Origin: Bryobacterales bacterium | GTDB lineage: Bacteria; Acidobacteriota; Terriglobia; Bryobacterales; Bryobacteraceae | Direction of reading: 5' to 3' | Assembly (NCBI GenBank): GCA_016721425.1 | Contig: JADKID010000038.1 | Span: 124,001-188,000 of the forward strand | Length of the DNA stretch: 64,000 nucleotides | Shown here: positions 38,525-49,092 of the stretch, one piece after another | Numbering within the stretch: the stretch's first letter is position 1 | Layout of the letters: every line of letters starts with the position of its first letter | Notes under the pieces: generated by a model | Database searches by the model: none | Seen by the model: only the letters and a program-made list of their open reading frames with translations | Told to the model about the DNA's origin: nothing | Translations under genes and position numbers: made by a program

Positions 38525-40249
38525 CTAGTCGGCGAACTCGATCTCGATGCGCCGGCTGCCGAGATCCATAGCCGTGATCTTGAAGCGCCGGATCTGGCCC
38601 ACTCGCAGGCTATCCTTGGGAGCGCCCGACGCGGTGGAAGGTCCGCTCTTCCAACGCGAGGCGAGCATGGCTGCCAAGTCGTCCACGTCGGCTGCCGGAG
38701 CGCCCGTGCTGGTGGCCGCCGCGGCTTCCTCTTTGGTCTTGCAGCGGGCATGGACGCCCTCCGCAATCTCGATCTTGGCGTGGCCGCCGTGCACTTCCAC
38801 GACGCGGCCGGAGAGTAGTTCGCCCACCGCGTGCTCGCCGATGAAAATGTCGGCCGAGGTCGGCTCGAGCTGCTTCATGCCGAGGCGGATGCGCCGCTTT
38901 TCCTTGTCCACTTCCAACACCACAGCCTTGACCACCTGGCCGGCGTTCAACATCTCTTTCGGATGCTGAATGCGCTTCTCGCGCGTGATGTCGCCGACGT
39001 GGATCATGCCCTCGATGCCGTCGCCGAGATCGACGAAGGCGCCAAACTGCGCCAGATTCGTGATGGGCGCTTCCACCTGGGTGCCCGGCGCGAACTTGGT
39101 GTCGACGCTATCCCACGGATTGCCGAGCGCCTGTTTCAGGCCCAGCGAAATACGCTTGTCGGCCGGCTTGATCTCGAGCACCACGGCTTCCACCAGTTCA
39201 TCCACTTTCAGAATGTCGCTCGGCTTCCGCACTCGCTTGGTCCAGGACATCTCCGAGAGATGAATGAGGCCATCGACACCCGGGGCGATCTCGATGAAGG
39301 CGCCGAAGTCCGCCAGGCGGACCACCTTGCCGGTGACGCGCTGGCCCTTCTCCAGAGTGGAGATGGCCTGGGTCCACGGGTCCGGCTGCAACTGCTTCAA
39401 CCCGAGCGAGATCTTCTTCGATTCGCGGTTGATCTTGAGAATCTTGGTTTCGATGCTCTGGCCCACGGCGAGCAGCGACGCCGGCTTATCCACGCGCTGC
39501 CAACTCATGTCGGTGACATGCAGCAGGCCGTCAATGCCGGAGGCGATCTCGACAAAGGCGCCAAATTCGGTGAGGCTGCGTACGCGGCCCTGCACCACCA
39601 TGCCCTCGCTCAGGCCTTCCATGGCGGCCATCTTGAGGACAGCGGACTGCTCTTCGATGACGCCGCGGCGGTCCACGACGACGTCGGGACGTTCCGGGTT
39701 GGTGACATCGAGCTTCGTGATGCGGCACTCGATCTGCTGGCCCACGATCTTCGGCATGTCGCTCATTTCGCGAATACCGCTGCGCGACGCCGGCAGGAAA
39801 GCATGGACGCCATCGGCGACCTGCACCCGCATGCCGCCCTTCACCATCTCCAGTACCACGCCGCTGATCACGCTCTTGGCCTCAAAGGCGGCCTGCAGGC
39901 CGGTGAAGTCACGGGGCTGTTCCACGCGAATGGTGGAGAGCAGGTAGTAGCCGTCGTCGGCGCCCTTGATGTTCACCAGCAGCGTCATGCCAGGGATGAT
40001 GCCCGCGGGCAGGCCCGGGTTATCGGGCTTGAGGATCCCTTCCATTTTGCGGCCGATATCGACGACAATGGCGTCCTCGGATACCGAGACGACGGTGCCT
40101 TCCAGCGCCGATTCGGCGCCTTCCGCACTGTGGTGCTCTGCTTCAAACTGTCTAAGGACATCACCAAAGGACGTTTCTTCAGAAACCGCTGCGGTGTTGT
40201 CGGCCGGAATGGCTGCGTCGGGGTTGGGGGTTGATTCGAGGGGGTTCAT
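38525..40249 (-). CDS. rpsA: 30S ribosomal protein S1
   Basis: A 574-residue protein of six S1 OB-fold domains. Domain 1 is at about 47-110 (E-G-T-V-V-S-V-S, V-V-D-I-G-R-K-M-E-G), domain 2 at about 125-200, and domains 3 to 5 (about 215-460) show the strong repeated pattern F-G-A-F-V-E-I or F-G-A-F-I-E-I, G-x-D-G-L-I-H-x-S-E-M-S-W and K-R-I-S-L-G-L-K-Q. Domain 6 is split by an Ala/Thr/Ser-rich insertion (about 510-545) before the final strands. The N-terminus has an acidic extension before domain 1. S1 helps mRNA bind the 30S subunit. Confidence 0.92.
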   Translation of the reverse strand: MNPLESTPNPDAAIPADNTAAVSEETSFGDVLRQFEAEHHSAEGAESALEGTVVSVSEDAIVVDIGRKMEGILKPDNPGLPAGIIPGMTLLVNIKGADDGYYLLSTIRVEQPRDFTGLQAAFEAKSVISGVVLEMVKGGMRVQVADGVHAFLPASRSGIREMSDMPKIVGQQIECRITKLDVTNPERPDVVVDRRGVIEEQSAVLKMAAMEGLSEGMVVQGRVRSLTEFGAFVEIASGIDGLLHVTDMSWQRVDKPASLLAVGQSIETKILKINRESKKISLGLKQLQPDPWTQAISTLEKGQRVTGKVVRLADFGAFIEIAPGVDGLIHLSEMSWTKRVRKPSDILKVDELVEAVVLEIKPADKRISLGLKQALGNPWDSVDTKFAPGTQVEAPITNLAQFGAFVDLGDGIEGMIHVGDITREKRIQHPKEMLNAGQVVKAVVLEVDKEKRRIRLGMKQLEPTSADIFIGEHAVGELLSGRVVEVHGGHAKIEIAEGVHARCKTKEEAAAATSTGAPAADVDDLAAMLASRWKSGPSTASGAPKDSLRVGQIRRFKITAMDLGSRRIEIEFAD

Positions 40250-40301
40250 GCACTACTCGCGAGACGCCTCCATTGTGCCATACCGCACCCGGCGGTGGTG
40301 T

Positions 40302-40320
40302 GGGGGGTGGCGCGCCCCCC
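40302..40320. promoter_or_regulatory. G6/C6 hairpin in the leader of ribosomal protein S1
   Basis: GGGGGG (40302-40307) can pair with CCCCCC (40315-40320) around seven bases. It lies about 52 bases upstream of the S1 start and also just upstream of the divergent kinase. Ribosomal protein genes are often controlled through leader structure, but the function here is a guess. Confidence 0.3.
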
Positions 40321-40348
40321 TCTCCTTGTCCATAGGATAAGATGACGC

Positions 40349-41614
40349 TTGGCCACTTCGACACTCAAACCGTGGTGGACCCGAGCCCTCTACCCGCAGG
40401 ACTTAGCCTGGCTCCTGCTGTTCTCAGCCCTGGCTTGGGTGAGTCCCACGCACGGCGTGGCCGAGATCCAAATGCTGGCGGCGTTGGCGATTGTGCAGGT
40501 GGCGGCGCCGCGCATCAGGGCGCTGGACACGCCCCACGGCAACCTCGCCATCATCATTCTCAAGCTGGTGGTGGGCTTTCTGCTGATTGGCGTGACCGGC
40601 GGAATCGCTTCCAGCTACTACCTGATTCTGTTGTTGCCGGTGCTTTCGGCCGCCACGACACTGGGCGCCGCTGGCACGGCGTTGACGACGCTGCTGGCCT
40701 GCGTCGCCTACATGGCCTTCATCCCGCTGGCCTACAGCCTGGGCTACATGTTGGAGGGGCTGTTCCTGCGTGATCTGAGCCTGCGCGTGATCTTCCTGCC
40801 GCTGGTAGCCTACCTGACGTACGGGCTAGCCGAATCGAACCGCAAGGAGGCCAAGCGGGCGCAGGGCGCGGCCGCCGAGTTGGCCGAGGCCAACCGCCGT
40901 CTGCGGGAAGCCGAGGCCAGTGTGCGGCGTAGCGAGCGTCTGGCGGCCCTGGGCCAGCTCACAGCCGGGCTGGCCCACGAGATTCGCAATCCACTGGGCA
41001 CCATGAAGGCATCAGCCGAAATGCTGCTGGAGCGGCTGGGCGCGGAAAATGACATCGCACTGGAATTGGCAGGATATATCTCGACCGAAGTGGACCGTAC
41101 CAATTCGCTCATCACGCGGTTTCTGGAGTTTGCCCGGCCGGTGCGCTTGCGCCTGGCGCCGACGGATCTGAACGCGCTTACCGATAGCGCCATCGAACAA
41201 CTGGTTCACCAGACGCCGGCCGCGGCGACGAGGATTCACCGAAACTTTGATCCGGGCCTACCACTCCTGGAGGCGGACGGCGAGTTGCTGGAACGGGTCA
41301 TCTTTAACCTGATTAACAACGCATTGCAGGCCTCGCCGGAAGGCGCCACGGTGACCGTGAAGACCTTGGCGGCACAGGGGAATGTGGAACTGGCAGTCAT
41401 TGATCGGGGCTCGGGGGTCAAACCCGAGCATCGCGAGCAGATCTTCAACCCGTTCTTCACAACCAAGCCGAGCGGTGTGGGTCTGGGCCTGGCCATCACG
41501 GCCAAGATCGTGGATGAACACGGCGGACGCATCAGCCTGGATAGCGAGCCGGGCCGCGGTTCCACCTTTGTGGTGAGTCTGCCGCTGGCGCCACCTGCGC
41601 ATTCATCTGTGTAA
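40349..41614 (+). CDS. membrane sensor histidine kinase, NtrB-like
   Basis: A 421-residue kinase. The N-terminal part has about six predicted transmembrane helices (about 18-160) with short loops and no large sensor domain. A coiled-coil linker (K-R-A-Q-G-A-A-A-E-L-A-E-A-N-R-R-L) leads to the dimerisation helix with phospho-acceptor His210 in L-A-H-E-I-R-N-P-L-G-T-M-K. The HATPase domain has the N-box F-N-L-I-N-N-A-L-Q-A, D-R-G-S-G-V-K and F-F-T-T-K-P-S-G-V-G-L-G-L. The start is TTG at 40349, five bases after TAAGAT. It probably phosphorylates the NtrC-like protein at 42173; the winged-helix gene sits between them. Confidence 0.88.
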   Translation: MATSTLKPWWTRALYPQDLAWLLLFSALAWVSPTHGVAEIQMLAALAIVQVAAPRIRALDTPHGNLAIIILKLVVGFLLIGVTGGIASSYYLILLLPVLSAATTLGAAGTALTTLLACVAYMAFIPLAYSLGYMLEGLFLRDLSLRVIFLPLVAYLTYGLAESNRKEAKRAQGAAAELAEANRRLREAEASVRRSERLAALGQLTAGLAHEIRNPLGTMKASAEMLLERLGAENDIALELAGYISTEVDRTNSLITRFLEFARPVRLRLAPTDLNALTDSAIEQLVHQTPAAATRIHRNFDPGLPLLEADGELLERVIFNLINNALQASPEGATVTVKTLAAQGNVELAVIDRGSGVKPEHREQIFNPFFTTKPSGVGLGLAITAKIVDEHGGRISLDSEPGRGSTFVVSLPLAPPAHSSV

Positions 41615-41748
41615 ACTCTCCTGCAAGCCGCGAAATTTTTCGCCACAAACCGAAACTTCCGCCGAACAAATCACGACGGCAACCGTCTACTCATTACGCA
41701 GGGTGTTGCAGGGTTCCTGCTAACGACTCCAGGAGGAGACTATCACCG

Positions 41749-42087
41749 ATGAGTTCGTACGCTACCGCACAAGGTCTGATCAACAGCGCAGTTTTGAATC
41801 TGCCGCCTGTTCCCGCCAACGACGAAGCTGAGCGGTTGACCCGGAAGGAGCGGGAGTTGCTGAGTCTCCTGATGCAGAACCCCGGACGTTGCATCAGCCG
41901 CGAGACACTGTTGAAGACGGTCTGGAAATACTCCGATGGAGCGCGGACGCGAACTGTCGACGTCCATGTCCAACGGTTGCGCCGCAAACTGGGTGCCAAG
42001 GCCTCGGCAATCAAGACGATCGTTCGTCTCGGCTACTGCTGGTTCCCCGACCCCGACTCCATCGGATCTGCCACGCCCGCCTGGTAG
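41749..42087 (+). CDS. stand-alone OmpR/PhoB-type winged-helix protein (no receiver)
   Basis: A 112-residue protein consisting only of a short N-terminal extension and an OmpR/PhoB-type DNA-binding domain: L-T-R-K-E-R-E-L-L-S-L-L-M-Q-N-P-G, the R-E-T-L-L-K-T-V-W turn, the recognition helix R-T-V-D-V-H-V-Q-R-L-R-R-K-L and the wing I-K-T-I-V-R-L-G-Y. A phospho-receiver domain, normally fused N-terminally, is absent. An AGGAGGAG box precedes the ATG by about 10 bases. It lies between the kinase and the NtrC-like regulator. It could bind DNA constitutively or through a partner. Confidence 0.85.
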   Translation: MSSYATAQGLINSAVLNLPPVPANDEAERLTRKERELLSLLMQNPGRCISRETLLKTVWKYSDGARTRTVDVHVQRLRRKLGAKASAIKTIVRLGYCWFPDPDSIGSATPAW

Positions 42088-42129
42088 ACACTTCAGAATC
42101 TCCCGCAACCGCGCGCCCACTCCGCCACG

Positions 42130-42159
42130 TCTCCTGATTTAGTGAGCAGTTTTAGGAGA
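42130..42159. promoter_or_regulatory. 6-bp inverted repeat upstream of the NtrC-like gene
   Basis: TCTCCT (42130-42135) and AGGAGA (42154-42159) form an inverted repeat 18 bases apart. The right arm overlaps the ribosome-binding site of the gene at 42173, so the structure could hide it. Such short arms can also arise by chance. Confidence 0.25.
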
Positions 42160-42172
42160 TGATCAAAGCGGT

Positions 42173-43540
<1,368 letters not shown>

Positions 43541-44374
43541 CTGCCTGCGATCAAACCACAGTTTGACGAAGGTGCTGACCAGGATCACCGCGCCGCCCGC
43601 CAGGGTGCGCTGGCCAGGATTCTCCCCATGAATGAGCCACGTGAAGATTGGGTTGCCCACCGGCTCCAGTAGCAGGAGCGTGGAGGCTTCAAAGGCAGTG
43701 ATCTGCTTCATGCCGTGCGTGAGCAGCCAGTAGGCGAGGCCGATCTGAAGGAAGCCGAGATAGAGCAGCACCGCGCCGTCCACCGGTGCGAAGCTCACAA
43801 TGGGCAGCGCGGCCGGCATGGAGATGGCGAAGGCTAAGATGTTGCCACACACCACCGTGGCTAGCGCGGAGCTCTCCGCCCGGTGGCGCAGACCGGCCAG
43901 CGTCACTGCGTAGGCCGCGCCGGAAAATAGCGCGTAGAGGTTGCCGCGCGTGGGGTCCGGCGCCGTGGCCAGCGGATTGGCCGCGCCGGTGAAGAGCAGG
44001 ATCATGCCGCCAACTAGCGCCGCCGTGAAGATCAGATCGCGCTGCTTCACCTTCTCCTTGAGAAACACCGGCCCGATCAGCAGCAGGTACGCCGGCGCCG
44101 TGGATTGCAGAAAAATGGCGTTGGCGGAAGTGGTGAGTTTTGTCGCGTGGACGAAGCTGACGAGCGTGAGCGCGTAGACGAGCCCCAGCGGCCAGACGCG
44201 CCACGACCAGCCGCGCCGCGCCTGCGGGACCAGTGCGGCGAGCGCGATGGCGGCCACCAGGCTGCGCAGCCCGGCGGTCTGCCATCCGTTGAGCGTTGTG
44301 GCCTTGATCGCCGCGCCGCCGGTAGAGAAAAGCAGCGCCGCGCCGAGTACCATGAGGCGGCTGAGCATAGTGGG

Positions 44375-44380
44375 AGTGTA
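44375..44380 (-). promoter_or_regulatory. candidate leaderless -10 box for the EamA gene
   Basis: TACACT reads on the minus strand from 44380 to 44375, six bases before the ATG at 44368. No Shine-Dalgarno sequence is present between them. Confidence 0.42.
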
Positions 44381-44438
44381 GCAATCGGGGCGACGCGTCG
44401 GCCCTAGAATCTGCGAAACTGTACCGAGGAGTACAACT

Positions 44439-44804
44439 ATGACCACTCAGGAAGTAGCAAACACACTCGTCCAGCTCTGCTCCGAGGGCAAGTTCTTCGA
44501 AGCCATCGAAACCCTGTACGCGGACGACATTGTCAGCATGGAAGCGGGCGCGCCGCCCGGTGGCTCCCGCGAAGCGAAGGGGATTGAGGCCGTGAAGGGC
44601 AAGGCGGAATGGTGGGGCGCCAACCACGAAATCCACTCAGTCCAGGTGGAGGGTCCGCTGGTTGCGGGGGCGCACTTCTCCGTGGCTTTCCATATAGACG
44701 TCACATTCAAACCGCAGGCCAGGCGGCACACGATGGAAGAGATCGCCGTCTACAAAGTGGCGAACGGCAAGATCGTCTACGAAGAGTTCTTCTACAGTAT
44801 GTGA
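44439..44804 (+). CDS. SnoaL/NTF2-like domain protein
   Basis: A 121-residue single-domain protein of the cone-shaped alpha+beta barrel type: N-terminal helix L-V-Q-L-C-S-E-G-K-F-F-E-A-I-E-T-L-Y-A-D-D-I-V-S, then G-I-E-A-V-K-G-K-A-E-W-W, and three strands V-A-G-A-H-F-S-V-A-F-H-I-D-V-T-F, H-T-M-E-E-I-A-V-Y-K-V and K-I-V-Y-E-E-F-F-Y. These domains bind small hydrophobic ligands or act as isomerases; the role is unknown. An AGGAG box lies about seven bases before the ATG. Confidence 0.78.
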   Translation: MTTQEVANTLVQLCSEGKFFEAIETLYADDIVSMEAGAPPGGSREAKGIEAVKGKAEWWGANHEIHSVQVEGPLVAGAHFSVAFHIDVTFKPQARRHTMEEIAVYKVANGKIVYEEFFYSM

Positions 44805-44890
44805 TGGGAGCGGGCCGGCCCGATCACGAGCCTGCCCGCACTCCGCCGTCCTCCCATCGCGATACGATATCGGGGAGACCTCCGCCCCGA

Positions 44891-45931
44891 ATGTTTGACC
44901 TCACCGAACACCCGCACCGCCGCTACAATCCGCTGACCCGTGAATGGGTGCTCGTCTCGCCGCACCGCACCAAGCGCCCGTGGCAGGGGCAGGTGGAGAA
45001 ACTCCCGCCTGATACGCGGCCCGCGTACGACCCCAAGTGCTATCTCTGCCCGACGAACGAGCGCGCCGGCGGCCATCACAACCCGGCGTACACAAAAACA
45101 TTCGCGTTCCAAAATGATTTTGCCGCCTTGCTGCCCGATACGCCCGCCGGCACGGCCCAGCCCCATCCGCTGCTGCGCGCCGAAGCCGTAGCCGGCATCT
45201 GCCGTGTGATCTGCTTCTCACCGCGGCACGACCTCACGGTGGCTGAGATGGCGCCCGCCGATCTGCGCGGCGTCGTCGATACCTGGGTCGAGCACTACGC
45301 CGAATTGAACGCCACGCCCGGCATCGCCTACGTGGAGATCTTCGAAAATCGCGGCGACATGATGGGCTGCTCCAACCCGCATCCGCACTGCCAGATCTGG
45401 TCCACCTCCATCGTGCCCAATGAAGTGGAGAAAGAGAGCGCCGCGCAGGAGGAGTATTACCGCACCTACGGCCGCACTCTGCTGGCGGACTATCTGGAGC
45501 ACGAGTTGCAGGACGGCGCGCGCGTGGTGTGCGCCAACGATCACTTCGCCGCGCTGGTCCCGTGGTGGGCCGTGTGGCCCTTCGAAGTGATGCTCATCAG
45601 CCGCCGCCCGATGAGCGGGCTCGACGAGCTGACGTTGGACGAGCGCGACGGCCTCGCCGACATCCTCAAGCGCACCACCACGCGCTACGACAATCTCTTC
45701 GAGACGTCCTTCCCGTATTCCTTCGGCTTTCACCAGCGCCCCGCCGGGCCGCCGAATCCGGCGTGGCATCTGCACGCGCACTTCGCGCCGCCGCTGCTGC
45801 GCTCCGCCACCGTACGCAAGTTCCTGGTCGGCTATGAACTGCTGGCCATGCCGCAACGTGACATCACCGCCGAGGCCGCGGCCCTGCGCCTGCGCGATCT
45901 CAGCGAGACCCACTACAAAGCCCGCTCCTGA
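44891..45931 (+). CDS. galT: galactose-1-phosphate uridylyltransferase
   Basis: A 346-residue enzyme of the Leloir pathway that exchanges UMP between UDP-glucose and galactose-1-phosphate. The class I features are all present: R-R-Y-N-P-L-T-R-E-W-V-L-V-S-P-H-R near the start, zinc ligands Cys50 and Cys53 (C-Y-L-C), His113 (P-R-H), N-P-H-P-H-C-Q with zinc-binding His164 and the covalent nucleophile His166, and the C-terminal W-H-L-H-A-H. An earlier frame upstream is not the family N-terminus. galK and galE are not nearby. The SGNH-DUF1080 gene follows after 14 bases. Confidence 0.94.
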   Translation: MFDLTEHPHRRYNPLTREWVLVSPHRTKRPWQGQVEKLPPDTRPAYDPKCYLCPTNERAGGHHNPAYTKTFAFQNDFAALLPDTPAGTAQPHPLLRAEAVAGICRVICFSPRHDLTVAEMAPADLRGVVDTWVEHYAELNATPGIAYVEIFENRGDMMGCSNPHPHCQIWSTSIVPNEVEKESAAQEEYYRTYGRTLLADYLEHELQDGARVVCANDHFAALVPWWAVWPFEVMLISRRPMSGLDELTLDERDGLADILKRTTTRYDNLFETSFPYSFGFHQRPAGPPNPAWHLHAHFAPPLLRSATVRKFLVGYELLAMPQRDITAEAAALRLRDLSETHYKARS

Positions 45932-45945
45932 AAGGTTCACGATCC

Positions 45946-47793
45946 ATGCGTCTTCTTTTGATCTTCCTTCTGGCGATGAGCGCGTTTGCGCAGGACGCCT
46001 TTTTCCTCAAGGCCGGCGACCGCGTTGTCTTCTATGGCGACAGCATCACGGATCAGCGCCTCTACACCACGTTTGTCGAGACCTACGTCCGCACGCGCTA
46101 CCCCAAGCTGGACGTCAGCTTCGTCCACTCCGGCTGGGGCGGCGATCGTGTGACCGGCGGCGGCGGCGGCGCCATCGACCTGCGTCTCAAGCGCGACGTC
46201 CAGGCCTACAAGCCCACGGTGGTCACCATCATGCTCGGCATGAACGACGGCCGTTACCGCGCCTCCGACAAGGTCATCTTTGACTGGTACGCCGCCGGAT
46301 ACGAGGCCATGGTGAAGCAGATGAAAACGTTGATGCCTGGCGTGAAGCTGGTTGGCATCCGTCCCTCGCCCTACGATGAAGTGACGCGCCCGGCCACCGT
46401 CACCGGCGGCTACAACACCGTGCTGGTTCAGTTTGGCGATTTCATTCAGGAGCTCGCCCGGCGCGAGGGCATGACCGTCGCCGATCTCAATGCCCCGGTG
46501 GTCGAGATGCTTCGCAATGCCAACGCCGCCAACCCCGAAGTGGCACAGCGCATCATTCCGGATAAGGTTCATCCCGGCGCCTCCGGCCACCTCATCATGG
46601 CCGGCGCGCTGCTCAAGAGCTGGGGCGCGGGCAACATCGTCAGCATTGTGGAGCTCGACGCGAAGTCGAAGAAACCTTCGAAGCTGGCCAATACCGTTGT
46701 CGCCAATCTCACCGGCGTGGGCGATGGTCTTGTCTGGAGCCAGGTGGACAACTCGCTGCCGATGCCCGTCGATCTGGCGGACCCCTCTATGGCACTGGCC
46801 GTCAAGGCCGGCGGCTTCACCGAGGCGTTCAACCAGGAGACGCTCAAGGTCAGCGGGCTCAAGCCGGGCTACTACGCGCTGCGCATCGATGGCTTGCAGG
46901 TGAAGGTGTTCACCGCGGCCGAGCTCGCCGCCGGCCTGGACCTCACCACCCTGCCCACGCCCATGATGAAGCAGGCGAGCGAAGTGCACGCCCTCACCAT
47001 GAAGCGCACCGGCATCCACAACACCCGCTGGCGCACCATTGAGGTGCCGATGGCCAACGACTCGCTCACCAAGGCGCAGGCCGCCATGGACGCGCTGGAC
47101 GCGCTCGATACAGAGCTCGACGCCCGCCAGCGCGCCGCCGCCGCACCCGTGCCGCGCAAGTATGAGCTGATTCCCGTGCCTGCCGAGGCGGCCTCCGTGC
47201 CCGCCGGCTTCACGCCCATCTTCAACGGCAAAGACACCGCCGGCTGGCACATCTCCACCACTAATCACCACGGCACAACGCCCACTTGGCGCGTGGAAAA
47301 CGGCGTCCTCACCGGGCTGCAGAATCCCATCGGCAAGGGCGGCATTCTCCTCACCGATAAGAAGTACAAGAACTTCGAAGTCTATGTCGAGCTGAACCCC
47401 GATTGGGGCTGCGATGGCGGCCTCTTTTTGCGTTCCAGCGAAAAGGGCGAGGCCTACCAGGTGCTGCTCGATTACCGCGACAAAGGAACTCTCGGTGGTG
47501 TCTACGGCGAGCGGCTCAAGGGCGTGCCCACCTACAGCATTCTCGATTGGGAAAAGAACTACAAGCGCGGCGAGTGGAACTCCATCCGCGCCCGCATCGA
47601 GGGCGACATCCCGCGCATCCAGGTGTGGATGAACGGCGTGCGCGTCACCGAATGGTCCGATACCTCCAACCACGCCGCCGATGGCGCGCTGGATGGCATG
47701 ATCGCCGTGCAGGTTCATGGCGGCACGCAGATCTGGAAAGAAGGCGGCAAGCACCGCTACCGCAATATCGCCGTGCGCGAACTGCCAAACTAG
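45946..47793 (+). CDS. secreted SGNH hydrolase fused to a DUF1080 domain
   Basis: A 615-residue protein with a short signal peptide (M-R-L-L-L-I-F-L-L-A-M-S-A-F-A-Q). The N-terminal part (about 20-230) is an SGNH/GDSL esterase: block I Y-G-D-S-I-T-D with Ser33, Gly66 in S-G-W-G-G, Asn100 in L-G-M-N-D and Asp206/His209 in P-D-K-V-H-P-G. The C-terminal part (about 425-612) is DUF1080, a lectin-like fold of concanavalin type linked to 3-keto-disaccharide hydrolysis (F-T-P-I-F-N-G-K-D-T-A-G-W, G-G-L-F-L-R-S). The pairing suggests deacetylation and cleavage of a plant or microbial glycan in the periplasm. An AAAGG box precedes the ATG. Confidence 0.9.
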   Translation: MRLLLIFLLAMSAFAQDAFFLKAGDRVVFYGDSITDQRLYTTFVETYVRTRYPKLDVSFVHSGWGGDRVTGGGGGAIDLRLKRDVQAYKPTVVTIMLGMNDGRYRASDKVIFDWYAAGYEAMVKQMKTLMPGVKLVGIRPSPYDEVTRPATVTGGYNTVLVQFGDFIQELARREGMTVADLNAPVVEMLRNANAANPEVAQRIIPDKVHPGASGHLIMAGALLKSWGAGNIVSIVELDAKSKKPSKLANTVVANLTGVGDGLVWSQVDNSLPMPVDLADPSMALAVKAGGFTEAFNQETLKVSGLKPGYYALRIDGLQVKVFTAAELAAGLDLTTLPTPMMKQASEVHALTMKRTGIHNTRWRTIEVPMANDSLTKAQAAMDALDALDTELDARQRAAAAPVPRKYELIPVPAEAASVPAGFTPIFNGKDTAGWHISTTNHHGTTPTWRVENGVLTGLQNPIGKGGILLTDKKYKNFEVYVELNPDWGCDGGLFLRSSEKGEAYQVLLDYRDKGTLGGVYGERLKGVPTYSILDWEKNYKRGEWNSIRARIEGDIPRIQVWMNGVRVTEWSDTSNHAADGALDGMIAVQVHGGTQIWKEGGKHRYRNIAVRELPN

Positions 47794-47801
47794 GAGGCGC
47801 C

Positions 47802-49046
47802 GTGGAACTGCTCCCGCAAGCCTGGATCGCCATGGGCGAGTCGCTGCTGATCGGCCTGCTGGTCGGCATCGAGCGCGAATCCGACCATGCCGAACGCCAC
47901 GCCGGCTTGCGGGACTTCATCAGCATCGGGCTGGCCGGCGGCCTCTGCGGGCTGCTGGCTCAGCCGCTGATCACGGTGGCCGCGCTTCTCAGCATCACCT
48001 CGCTCCTCTTTCTCTTTCGCGCCCAGACTCCGGGCCGCACGGGCATCACCACCGAGATCGTCGGCGTGGTCACCTTTCTGCTCTGCGTCCTCACGGCCAC
48101 GCCCGGCCTGGCGTGGGGCACTCCGCTGGCCATCGCGCTCACCGTCATTCTCGCTCTCTTCTTGGAGGCCCGCGAGCCGCTCCAGAAGTTCTTCCGCGAG
48201 ACCCTCACCGAGCGTGAGTACTTCGATACGCTGCGATTCCTGGCCGTCGTGTTCGTGATCCTGCCCGTGCTGCCGGACGGCGGATACGGTCCCTACGAAT
48301 TCTTCAACCCGCGGCGCGTCTGGATCTTCGTCATCCTGGTTTGCTCCATCTCCTACGTCGGCTACTTTCTCCAGAAATTCCTCGGCGATTCGCAGGGACT
48401 GAAGCTCACCGCCATCCTGGGCGGCATCGGCTCCACCACTGCCGCCACCACGGCCTTTGCCGAACAGGCAGCCGAGGAGCCGCACCGCACCAGGGAGTTC
48501 GCGCTGGCCACCGTGCTGGCAAATACCGTGCAGTTCCCCCGCGTTCTGGCGCTGCTCTGGATCATGGGTGGCCCGCTCGGCGTGGCCTGCTGGCCGGAAC
48601 TGGCTGCCATGACCGCGGCCGGCCTCGCACTCACTTTCCTGCTCGCCCGGACTGCCGCACCGGGCGACGCGCAGCCCAGTGTGATGGTGATCCGCAACAC
48701 GTTTCGCCTCCGGCCCGCCATCCAGTTCGGATTGCTGTTTGCTCTGGTGCGTCTGGTGGCGCGCGGCGGCGCGGATCAGTTCGGCCAGGCAGGCCTCTTC
48801 GTCTCCAGCGCCATCGGTGGCTCGGTGGATGTGGACGCCATCGCCGTCACGCTGAGCGGCATGATGCGCGATGGCAAAGCCGTGCAAAGCGCCGCCGTGG
48901 CGTCGCTGCTCATCGCGCTGGCTGCCAATGCAATCCTGAAATCCGTGGTGGCCTACCGCAAAGGCGGAGCCGGTTTTGGCCGGCAGGTGGCCACCGGATT
49001 CGGCGTCATGTTCACCGCCGGATTTGCGGTCTGGCTGGCGCGCTAG
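47802..49046 (+). CDS. MgtC/SapB-DUF4010 family membrane protein
   Basis: A 414-residue protein with about eleven predicted transmembrane helices. The N-terminal part is MgtC-like (L-L-I-G-L-L-V-G-I-E-R-E, then L-R-D-F-I-S-I-G-L-A-G-G, T-E-I-V-G-V-V-T-F-L-L-C), and the C-terminal part is a DUF4010 domain with G-G-I-G-S-T-T-A-A-T-T-A-F and G-G-S-V-D-V-D-A-I-A-V-T-L. These two domains normally occur together. The function in Mg2+ or stress physiology is not settled. The start is GTG at 47802 with an AGGAGG box; frames beginning earlier would overlap the previous gene. Confidence 0.85.
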   Translation: MELLPQAWIAMGESLLIGLLVGIERESDHAERHAGLRDFISIGLAGGLCGLLAQPLITVAALLSITSLLFLFRAQTPGRTGITTEIVGVVTFLLCVLTATPGLAWGTPLAIALTVILALFLEAREPLQKFFRETLTEREYFDTLRFLAVVFVILPVLPDGGYGPYEFFNPRRVWIFVILVCSISYVGYFLQKFLGDSQGLKLTAILGGIGSTTAATTAFAEQAAEEPHRTREFALATVLANTVQFPRVLALLWIMGGPLGVACWPELAAMTAAGLALTFLLARTAAPGDAQPSVMVIRNTFRLRPAIQFGLLFALVRLVARGGADQFGQAGLFVSSAIGGSVDVDAIAVTLSGMMRDGKAVQSAAVASLLIALAANAILKSVVAYRKGGAGFGRQVATGFGVMFTAGFAVWLAR

Positions 49047-49080
49047 CACACCGGGCAACCACGCCCTCCGCTCGCGGGCG

Positions 49081-49086
49081 TACCCT
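49081..49086 (+). promoter_or_regulatory. candidate leaderless -10 box for the M19-like gene
   Basis: TACCCT at 49081-49086 is six bases before the ATG at 49093 and no Shine-Dalgarno sequence intervenes. The match to TATAAT is modest. Confidence 0.35.
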
Positions 49087-49092
49087 CTTGGT

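Noticed and set aside
41630..41643. GCGAA...TTCGC hairpin after the kinase at 40349
   Set aside because: Five-base stem with four-base loop; could arise by chance and has no further T run.
45937..47754. 605-codon frame antisense to the SGNH-DUF1080 gene
   Set aside because: The plus strand encodes intact catalytic motifs of a known family; the antisense product has none.
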